NCBI GenBank assembly: GCA_004799545.1
Contig: SSMU01000003.1
Coordinates: 1-64,000 of the forward strand
Direction of reading: 5' to 3'
Length of the DNA stretch: 64,000 nucleotides
From: Phenylobacterium sp.
Lineage (GTDB): Bacteria; Pseudomonadota; Alphaproteobacteria; Caulobacterales; Caulobacteraceae
Both the position numbers and the translations under genes were made by a program. Positions 16,221 through 25,282 of the stretch are shown piece by piece. How positions within the stretch are numbered: position 1 is the first letter of the stretch; every line of letters begins with the position of its first letter. The notes under the pieces are model-generated. The model ran no database searches. It was given only the letters and a program-made list of their open reading frames with translations, and had not been told where the DNA came from.

Positions 16221-16682
16221 TCAGGCGTCCGCCGCCACCTTCGCCGAGACGATCTTGCCCGGGTTGCGCGGCGGCTCGCCCTTCGGCAGGGCGTCGACGT
16301 TGTCCATGCCCTCGGTCACCTCGCCCCAGACCGTGTACTGGCCGTCGAGGAACTTGGCGTCGTCGAAGCAGATGAAGAACTGGCTGTTGGCCGTGTTGGG
16401 CTGGTTGGTGCGGGCCATGGAGCAGACGCCGCGCACGTGCGGCTCGCGGCTGAATTCGGCCTTCAGGTTCGGCTTGTCGGAGCCGCCGGAGCCGGTGCCG
16501 GTGGGATCGCCGCCCTGGGCCATGAACCCCGGGATCACCCGGTGGAAGACCACGCCGTCGTAGAATCCCTCGCGGGCCAGCTCCTTGATGCGCTCCACGT
16601 GGCCGGGCGCGAGGTCGGGCCGCAGCTTGATGGTCACCGGCCCGGTGTCGAGCTCGAGGAGAAGGGTGTTTTCGGGATCCAT
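16221..16682 (-). CDS. Cytoplasmic cyclophilin-type peptidyl-prolyl isomerase
   Basis: 153 residues, no signal peptide. The cyclophilin core is clear: GFYDGVVFHRVIPGFMAQGGDPTGTG with the catalytic arginine, a GSDKPNLKAEFS segment, ANSQFFICFDDAKFLDGQYTVWGEV. It catalyses cis-trans isomerisation of prolyl bonds. Its ATG overlaps the stop codon of the exported cyclophilin upstream by 4 bp, giving a cytoplasmic/exported pair, an arrangement also found in relatives. Confidence 0.93.
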   Translation of the reverse strand: MDPENTLLLELDTGPVTIKLRPDLAPGHVERIKELAREGFYDGVVFHRVIPGFMAQGGDPTGTGSGGSDKPNLKAEFSREPHVRGVCSMARTNQPNTANSQFFICFDDAKFLDGQYTVWGEVTEGMDNVDALPKGEPPRNPGKIVSAKVAADA

Positions 16683-17554
16683 CAGCGCACCTCAGAAGGG
16701 ATTTCGACGTCACAGGCGGAGAAGTCCGCGCCCCGGGCGCGGCGCATGCGGTCGATCGCGCCCCGGAACCAGGGGCTCTTGGGATCAATCACCCGCACCT
16801 TGGGCCGCTGGGCCTCGGGCAAATCGGCGAGCAGGCGGACACGTTCCATGCGGTCCATCGGTTCGGTCGGCGGCTCGCCGACCTTGATGGCGGTGACCAC
16901 GTCCTGGCCGGCGATCACCCGGCCCCACGCCGTGTAGCGCTTCTCCAGCGAGGGATAGCCGGCCCGCATCAGGAAGAACTGGCTGTTGCCGGAATCCGGG
17001 TTGTCGTCGCGGGCGAAGCCGGCGATGCCGGGGCAGAACAGCGCCCAGCCGGTGACCTTCTGGTCCTTGGTCATCGGCGCCAGCATCATCGACTGGGTCA
17101 TCACCGGCACGGTCTTCACGAAGCCGATCTCGTCGACCGTCTGGTCGGCCACCATGATGAAGGGCGTGTCGGCGCCGCGGCGGAAGGTGAACTCGCCCGG
17201 GACGTTGGGCTTGTCGGAGCCGCCGCTGCCGGTGTTCTGCGGGTCGCCGGTCTGGTCCATGAACTTCTCGACCACGCGGAAGAACTTCAGGCCGTCGAAG
17301 AAGTTGGCGTGCGCCAGCTCACGCATGCGCTGCACGGTCTGCGGCGCGACCTCGGGAACCATCTCCACGAAGATGCGGCCCTTGCTGGTGTCGATCACCA
17401 GCACGTCGTTGGGATCGGGGGTGCGCCAGTCGGCGGGGCCCGGCTGGGCGGCGGCGATGGCCTCCGGGGCGGCGGCGGCGGACCGGTGGGGCGCGGCCGA
17501 GGCGGCGGGAACGAGCGCGGCGAGGGCCGCCGCGGCGAGCAGGATGGTTCTCAT
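16682..17554 (-). CDS. Exported cyclophilin-type peptidyl-prolyl isomerase
   Basis: 290 residues with a Sec signal peptide (MRTILLAAAALAALVPAASA, cleavage after about residue 20), so it acts in the periplasm. Core motifs: NFFDGLKFFRVVEKFMDQTGDPQNTG, SDKPNVPGEF, GNSQFFLMR and KRYTAWGRVIAGQDVV. The family FHRV is FFRV here and the usual QGGDP is QTGDP, both common in the exported subgroup. The C-terminal 60 residues extend beyond the cyclophilin fold. It is coupled to the cytoplasmic copy by a 4-bp overlap and sits 33 bp after coaD. Confidence 0.92.
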   Translation of the reverse strand: MRTILLAAAALAALVPAASAAPHRSAAAAPEAIAAAQPGPADWRTPDPNDVLVIDTSKGRIFVEMVPEVAPQTVQRMRELAHANFFDGLKFFRVVEKFMDQTGDPQNTGSGGSDKPNVPGEFTFRRGADTPFIMVADQTVDEIGFVKTVPVMTQSMMLAPMTKDQKVTGWALFCPGIAGFARDDNPDSGNSQFFLMRAGYPSLEKRYTAWGRVIAGQDVVTAIKVGEPPTEPMDRMERVRLLADLPEAQRPKVRVIDPKSPWFRGAIDRMRRARGADFSACDVEIPSEVR

Positions 17555-17587
17555 GGATGTCCTCGTAAGCGAGCCTGAGCGCCTGCG

Positions 17588-18082
17588 CTAGAGGCGGCCG
17601 ACCTTGGCCAGCAGCCTGTCCTTCACCTCGGGCCCCACGAACTTGGAGACATCGCCGCCCAGGAGCGCGATCTCCTTCACTAGCTTCGAGGCGATCGCCT
17701 GGTGGCGTGGGTCGGCCATCAGGAAGACCGTCTCGATCTCACGGTCGAGCTGCTGGTTCATGGCGGTCATCTGGAATTCGAACTCGAAGTCCGCGACGGC
17801 GCGCAGGCCGCGGACGATCACGCCCGCCCCGACCTCGCGGGCGAAATGCATGGTCAGGCCCTCGAAGGGCTGGACGACGATCTCCGTGCCGTCCCGCAGA
17901 TGGTCGACGGCGGCCTCGACCAGCGCAACCCGTTCCTCGAGGGTGAACATCGGGCCCTTGCCGGTGTTGACGGCGACGCCCAGCACCAGCTTGTCCACCA
18001 GCTTGACGGCCCGGCCGATGATGTCGGTGTGGCCGTTGTGGATGGGATCGAACGTCCCCGGATAGAGCCCGACGCGCTTCAT
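17588..18082 (-). CDS. coaD: Phosphopantetheine adenylyltransferase
   Basis: 164 residues, the standard length. CoaD joins ATP and 4'-phosphopantetheine to dephospho-CoA, the penultimate step of coenzyme A synthesis. The nucleotidyltransferase motif YPGTFDPIHNGH holds the HxGH signature, followed by LVLGVAVNTGKGPMFTLEER, VIVRGLRAVADFEFEFQM and the KFVGPEV end. It lies 83 bp downstream of gyrA on the same strand. Confidence 0.97.
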   Translation of the reverse strand: MKRVGLYPGTFDPIHNGHTDIIGRAVKLVDKLVLGVAVNTGKGPMFTLEERVALVEAAVDHLRDGTEIVVQPFEGLTMHFAREVGAGVIVRGLRAVADFEFEFQMTAMNQQLDREIETVFLMADPRHQAIASKLVKEIALLGGDVSKFVGPEVKDRLLAKVGRL

Positions 18083-18165
18083 GCGGCCTTACCGTCCCCC
18101 GACTGCTGCTGTCGCCTTTCGCCGCCGGGCGTCGTTCTGGCAAGCGCAAAGTTGACGCTCGCAGC

Positions 18166-20988
<2,823 letters not shown>

Positions 20989-21081
20989 GGGAGGGGGTTC
21001 GCCGTTCGAATCGAGACGCTTATGTGGGGATTGTTGTTAGCATTCTGAAGGGGTGAACGCCAACGCAAGCGCGCGCGCATA

Positions 21082-21095
21082 CGCGCGTACGCGCG
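21082..21095. repeat. 14-bp perfect alternating palindrome
   Basis: CGCGCGTACGCGCG is its own reverse complement and lies in a longer run of alternating purine and pyrimidine (about 21069-21095). It sits between the acetyltransferase stop codon and the gyrA upstream region. Such DNA can flip to Z-form under supercoiling, but no function is shown. Confidence 0.6.
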
Positions 21096-21097
21096 AG

Positions 21098-21871
21098 TCA
21101 GACGGGCGGACCTTGCGTCGCCGCCATCTCCGCGAAGGTCACGGCCCGCGGCGTGAAGGACTTGAGCCGCCCCGCCGCCAGCCGAGCGTCGAGAGCGTCC
21201 AGGAACGCCTGCGGCTGCTCGATCGGCAGGTCCTGCAGCCCGTCCGGGCCGAACCGCCACCACGCCAGCGCCTGGAAGCGCTCGACCAGCGGCTCGGGGA
21301 AGCGCAGCCGCAGCTGGCGCGCAGGCGCGCCCACCATCACCGCGTAGGCCGGCACATCGTCCAGCACCAGGGCCCGGGCGCCGATGATCGCCCCGTCGCC
21401 GATGCTGACTCCGGGCGCCACCATGGCCTCGTCGCCGATCCACACGTCATGGCCGATGCGCACCGCCAGCTCGCCGCGGTCGAAGGGGTGAGCGAGCCGG
21501 CCGCCCTCCGACGGGAAGTCGGCGTAAAAGGCTGTCAGCCCCTGCAGCGCCTCGGGGCCGTAGGAGAAGGGCGAGGTGCTGGCCCAGGCCGCCGGGTGCG
21601 GCTCGGCCATCCAGCGGACCCCCTCGCCGATCGAGCCATAGCGGCCGATGCGGACATGCCAGCGCAGGGGCGAGTGCGAATAGCTGAAGGCGCCCATGGC
21701 GCCGGGCAGGAAGTCGCCCGCCAGGATCTGGCTGTAGGGCTCCAGCCGACAGTCCTCGTTTCCGGAGAGCCTGTCGCCCACGCACCAGCGGTCGCCGCGC
21801 CAGGCGGCGTGGAACACCCGCCGGCGACGCAGCAGGTCCAGAAGCGGCGGGTTGACCTCCAGGACGGCCAT
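21098..21871 (-). CDS. Hexapeptide-repeat (left-handed beta-helix) acetyltransferase
   Basis: 257 residues. Hexapeptide turns are visible in VRIGRYGSIGEGV, AVRIGHDVWIGDEAMVAPGVSIGDGAIIGARALVLDDVPAYAVMVGAPARQLRLRF, the signature of the xenobiotic/CatB-like acetyltransferase group; HPAAW and FSYSHSPL recall the HxSPFS loop of that group. They transfer acetyl from acetyl-CoA to hydroxyls of sugars, antibiotics or polyketides. The substrate is unknown. The gene is followed by gyrA after 109 bp and is divergent from the next gene. Confidence 0.85.
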   Translation of the reverse strand: MAVLEVNPPLLDLLRRRRVFHAAWRGDRWCVGDRLSGNEDCRLEPYSQILAGDFLPGAMGAFSYSHSPLRWHVRIGRYGSIGEGVRWMAEPHPAAWASTSPFSYGPEALQGLTAFYADFPSEGGRLAHPFDRGELAVRIGHDVWIGDEAMVAPGVSIGDGAIIGARALVLDDVPAYAVMVGAPARQLRLRFPEPLVERFQALAWWRFGPDGLQDLPIEQPQAFLDALDARLAAGRLKSFTPRAVTFAEMAATQGPPV

Positions 21872-21952
21872 CGCGGCCCTCTAGCATGGGCGGCTTCGCG
21901 GGCGACAGCCTGACGCGTGACCGGCGCGCCCGAAACCCTTAGGTTCCCGGCC

Positions 21953-23011
21953 ATGCAGCTCAGCCCCGGCGATCCCGCGCCCTGGTTCAAGGCGGCCACG
22001 CCGTCCAATCCGGAATACCATTTCGACACCGCCGCGGGCCGCTATGTGCTGCTGGGCTTCCTGCCGACCGAGGTGGACGCCCGGGCCGCGGCGCTGAAGG
22101 CGCTGGTCGCCCACCAGGCGATGTTCGACGACGTGAAGCTCTCCGCCTTCGTGGTGGCGCGCGATCCGCAGACCATGGCCAGCGCCCGCGATGTGCGCGG
22201 CCTGCGCTGGTTCCTGGACGGCGACGGCGCGATCTCGCGGCTCTATGGGGCGCTCGGCGACGACGGCGCCGAAGCCTTCTCCTGGCTGGTGCTGGACCCC
22301 ACCCTGCGGGTGCTGGCGACGGCCCCGATCGAGGCGGTGGAGGGCCTGTTCCGCGGCCTCGCCGCCCTGCCCCCGCCGGCCGCCCATGCCGGGGTGCCCA
22401 TGGCCACGCCGGTGCTGGTGGCGCCGCGGATCTTCGAGCCGGAGCTGTGCCGCACCCTGATCGACCTGCACACCACCCAGGAGGCCCGGTTCACCGGCGT
22501 CATGCGCGACCAGGGCGAGGTGACGGTGGCGGTGATGGACGCGTTGAAGGTGCGCCGCGACGTGCTGGTCGAGGACGAAGGCCTGCAGGCGGCGATCCGC
22601 GAGCGGCTGGAGCGGCGGCTGTTCCCGCTGATCGAACGGACCTTCGCCTTCCAGGTCACCCGTATCGAGCGCTACCTGGTCAGCTGCTACGACGCCGCCG
22701 AGGGCGGGGTCTTCCACCCGCATCGCGACAACGTCACCTTCCAGACCGCGCACCGCAGGTTCGCCTGCTCGCTGAACCTCAACGACGACTTCGAAGGCGG
22801 CGACCTGCGGTTTCCCGAGTTCGGCCCCCAGGCCTACCGGCCGCCGATCGGCGGCGCGGTGGTGTTCGCCTGCGGCCTGCTGCACGAGGCCATGCGGGTC
22901 AGCGCCGGGCGGCGCTACGCCTTTTTGCCATTCTTCAGCGATGAGGCGGGCGCGGCGGTGCGCGCCGCCTACGACGCCCGGGTGGCGGGCCGTGCGGCGA
23001 CGGGGCCATGA
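21953..23011 (+). CDS. Thioredoxin-fold / 2-oxoglutarate-iron dioxygenase fusion protein
   Basis: 352 residues from ATG 21953; an upstream GTG (21917) adds 12 residues and is less likely. Residues about 1-150 resemble a peroxiredoxin (LSPGDPAPWFKAAT, YVLLGFLPTEVDARAAALKAL, FVVARDPQT, WFLDGDGAISRLYGAL) but no peroxidatic cysteine is present at the usual site. Residues about 165-345 are a prolyl-4-hydroxylase-type double-stranded beta-helix: FHPHRDNVTF gives the HxD iron ligands, LLHEAM the distal histidine and GRRYAFLPFF the 2-oxoglutarate arginine. Substrate unknown; protein or peptide hydroxylation is an inference. Confidence 0.85.
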   Translation: MQLSPGDPAPWFKAATPSNPEYHFDTAAGRYVLLGFLPTEVDARAAALKALVAHQAMFDDVKLSAFVVARDPQTMASARDVRGLRWFLDGDGAISRLYGALGDDGAEAFSWLVLDPTLRVLATAPIEAVEGLFRGLAALPPPAAHAGVPMATPVLVAPRIFEPELCRTLIDLHTTQEARFTGVMRDQGEVTVAVMDALKVRRDVLVEDEGLQAAIRERLERRLFPLIERTFAFQVTRIERYLVSCYDAAEGGVFHPHRDNVTFQTAHRRFACSLNLNDDFEGGDLRFPEFGPQAYRPPIGGAVVFACGLLHEAMRVSAGRRYAFLPFFSDEAGAAVRAAYDARVAGRAATGP

Positions 23012-23081
23012 GGCCTGCGGCGCATTCGCGGATGCCAGGCCGACACGACCGCGCCATAGTGGCGCCCTCCGCAATGCCTAT

Positions 23082-23555
23082 ATGCCGCCCATGAAACCGC
23101 TCGCGCCCGCCCTCATCGCCCCCACCCTTATCGTGCTATCCGTCGCCGGCTCCGCAGCCGCCGCCGAGCCGCCGATCCAGCCCGGCTGCTGGGAGTCCAC
23201 CAATGAGGTCACCTCGCCGATCCACTCGACGACCACCACCCGGCGGCTGATCTCGGCCACCGACGTGGACAAGTTCCTCGGCGGCCCGATCAACCACCAC
23301 TACACCTGCGTCTACCCGACCCACCGGGTGCATGCCGGCCGGCTCGCCATGAAGGGAACCTGCACCGACAACAAGGGCCGCAAGGTCGAGGTCGATGGCA
23401 AGGGGACCTACACGCCGATCAGCTTCCACGTGGAGGCCGAGATCGCCACCACCCTGCTGGGCCTGCCGATCGTCGGCCACGCCACGACCGAAGCGCACCG
23501 GCTGGGCGACGCCTGCCCTGCGGCGGCGGCGGCGCCCGACAAGTCCCCGTCCTAA
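23082..23555 (+). CDS. DUF3617-like periplasmic protein
   Basis: About 157 residues with a Sec signal (LIAPTLIVLSVAGSAAAAE). The mature part begins PIQPGCWESTNEV and has a conserved pair of cysteines (HHYTCVYPTH, MKGTCTDNKGR), like the DUF3617 family of small periplasmic proteins of unknown role. ATG at 23082 or 23091 can be the start. It is convergent with ssb, 13 bp apart. Confidence 0.75.
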   Translation: MPPMKPLAPALIAPTLIVLSVAGSAAAAEPPIQPGCWESTNEVTSPIHSTTTTRRLISATDVDKFLGGPINHHYTCVYPTHRVHAGRLAMKGTCTDNKGRKVEVDGKGTYTPISFHVEAEIATTLLGLPIVGHATTEAHRLGDACPAAAAAPDKSPS

Positions 23556-23568
23556 GGCGCCGTCGGGC

Positions 23569-24048
23569 CTAGAACGGGATCTCGTCGTCGAGGTCGGCGG
23601 AGAATTCCTCGCGCGGGCCGGCGCTCGCCGCCCGCGGGCCGGCGGATGAGGAGAAGCCGCCGGAATAGCCGCCCTCGCCCTGCTCGGCCTCGCCGCCGCG
23701 GCCGTCCAGCATGGTCAGCTCGCCGCGGAACTTCTGCAGCACGATCTCGGTGGAGAACTTCTCGACGCCGGCCTGGTCGGCCCACTTGCGGGTCTGGATC
23801 GCTCCTTCGAGATAGATCTTCGCGCCCTTGCGCAGGTACTGCTCGGCGACCTTCACCAGGTTCTCGTTGAAGATCACCACCCGGTGCCACTCGGTCTTCT
23901 CCTTGCGCTCGCCGCTCGAGCGGTCGCGCCAGGATTCGGAGGTGGCCACGCGGAGGTTGGCGACCCGGTCGCCGGAATTGAGGGAGCGGATTTCGGGGTC
24001 GGCCCCGAGATTGCCCACCAGGATGACCTTGTTGACGCTGCCCGCCAT
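23569..24048 (-). CDS. ssb: Single-stranded DNA-binding protein
   Basis: 159 residues. The OB fold begins SVNKVILVGNLGADPEIR and continues with EKTEWHRVVIFNENL and YLRKGAKIYLEGAIQTRKW. A glycine/serine-rich linker follows (about 118-148) and the acidic tail DLDDEIPF, which binds partner proteins in replication and repair, is intact. The gene carries a LexA operator about 85 bp upstream, so it is likely induced in the SOS response. Confidence 0.97.
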   Translation of the reverse strand: MAGSVNKVILVGNLGADPEIRSLNSGDRVANLRVATSESWRDRSSGERKEKTEWHRVVIFNENLVKVAEQYLRKGAKIYLEGAIQTRKWADQAGVEKFSTEIVLQKFRGELTMLDGRGGEAEQGEGGYSGGFSSSAGPRAASAGPREEFSADLDDEIPF

Positions 24049-24132
24049 GTCGATGTCCTAAGCTTCCGTGGTTGCGGGCTTTCGCCCTAGCCGCCGCAGG
24101 CTAGCGGGCCGTTAAGGCTTCTGCAACCAAAT

Positions 24133-24147
24133 GTTCCGCCTTCGTTC
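24133..24147. promoter_or_regulatory. LexA operator (SOS box) upstream of ssb
   Basis: GTTC at 24133-24136 and GTTC at 24144-24147 are separated by exactly seven bases, the alphaproteobacterial LexA site GTTC-N7-GTTC. It lies 85-99 bp ahead of the ssb start and just downstream of a gene ending at 24174, so ssb is the only sensible target. Confidence 0.8.
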
Positions 24148-24173
24148 TAGTCGGGACGGCGGTTCTCCACAGA

Positions 24174-24560
24174 CTATTGCTGCGGCATGGCGCCCGGGAT
24201 CGCCAGGCGACCGTCGCCGGTGCGCACCAGGGCCAGGTAGCGCGGACCTTCCAGGGAGGTCGAGGTGAAGACCCCTTCCCTTTGCAGGAAAATGAAATTC
24301 GCCTGATAGGCGCCGAGCAGTTCGTCGGTCGAACCGCCCATGCTGAGGAACTTCAGCCGCATGGCCTCGAGGTTGGCCGCGCAGGTCTCCAGGCTGGGGG
24401 TCGCCACCACCTTGTTGAACCTCAGCTTGCCGGCCTTGTCGGCGACCACGTGGTAGCAGATGCCCGCATCGCCGATCGGCTCGGTGCGCTTGGCGCAGGC
24501 GCTCAGGCCCAGGACGGCGGTGAGCGCGATCAGGCCGAGGGGGAATGCGGTCCGGGTCAT
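24174..24560 (-). CDS. Small putative lipoprotein
   Basis: 128 residues with a lipoprotein signal (FPLGLIALTAVLGLSAC, Cys22). The mature part contains two more cysteines (GICYHVV and LETCAANLEAMRLKFL) and no known domain. The ATG at 24560 places the lipobox at the right distance; the longer frame upstream is read-through of the neighbouring gene in another frame. The gene follows a membrane-anchored protein (41 bp gap) on the same strand. Confidence 0.75.
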   Translation of the reverse strand: MTRTAFPLGLIALTAVLGLSACAKRTEPIGDAGICYHVVADKAGKLRFNKVVATPSLETCAANLEAMRLKFLSMGGSTDELLGAYQANFIFLQREGVFTSTSLEGPRYLALVRTGDGRLAIPGAMPQQ

Positions 24561-24601
24561 GGCGGAGAACCTACACAAGTAAACAGCGGCGCGCGAGACC
24601 G

Positions 24602-25267
24602 TCAGCCGGCGGCCGGGCCCGGGATCGCGGGCGTGCAACCGGCAGCCGGCTCGCTCAGCGTCCGGAAGCTGCGGTTGTCGGCGGAGACCTCGATCCGGCC
24701 CGGCACCAGCCGCACGGTCTGCTGCGCCCAGCGGCCGTAGGCGGCCTCCCCCGGCTTCTCGCAGCGCCCGGCGAACAGGGTCTGGACGCAAGCAGCGAGC
24801 GTCATGTCGGCGGGCAGCCGTCGCCAGCCGGCCTCGTAGCGCCAGCAGGCGCCCGTGGGCCCCGCGGCGGCGGTGGCCTTGGGCGCGGCCGCCGCCGCAT
24901 CCGGCGGCGGCAGGGGCGTCACCACGGCGCGGCCCGGCTGGGCGGCGGCGAGCGCGCCGGTCTGGTCGACGCCCACGTCGAGGGCGTCGGTGGCCACGCC
25001 ATTGCGTTTGGCGCATTCGGCCAGGGTGAACTCGCCAACCGACTTGCCGGCCACGAAGCAGCGCAGCGGCCGGGTGGCGGCGACCTTGGTGTCCGGAGCC
25101 TGGGTGGAATCGATCACCAGGCCGCCCTTGGAGGCGGGCGGCGGCGGGCGGACCTCGCCGCGATGGCTGGAGGTCATGGCGAAGGCGATCGCCAGGCCGG
25201 CGATGAGGGCCGCGCCTCCGCCGCCTGCGATGAGGGCGGCCGTCTTACGGCCGGGCTGACGATCCAT
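24602..25267 (-). CDS. Single-pass membrane protein, unknown
   Basis: 221 residues: short basic N-terminus, one membrane helix (about 10-31), then a proline/alanine-rich periplasmic region with four to six cysteines (RCFVAGKSVGEFTLAECAKRNG, GACWRYEAGWRRLP, AACVQTLFAGRCEKPGEAAYG). Cysteine spacing hints at two related small disulfide domains. It lies 15 bp behind the large flagellar protein gene, so it may be transcribed with it. Function unknown. Confidence 0.7.
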   Translation of the reverse strand: MDRQPGRKTAALIAGGGGAALIAGLAIAFAMTSSHRGEVRPPPPASKGGLVIDSTQAPDTKVAATRPLRCFVAGKSVGEFTLAECAKRNGVATDALDVGVDQTGALAAAQPGRAVVTPLPPPDAAAAAPKATAAAGPTGACWRYEAGWRRLPADMTLAACVQTLFAGRCEKPGEAAYGRWAQQTVRLVPGRIEVSADNRSFRTLSEPAAGCTPAIPGPAAG

Positions 25268-25282
25268 CGCCCTCCGCTAGCA

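Noticed and set aside
20997..21010. GTTCGCCGTTC near gyrA as SOS box
   Set aside because: Spacer is three bases, not seven; does not fit the LexA site.
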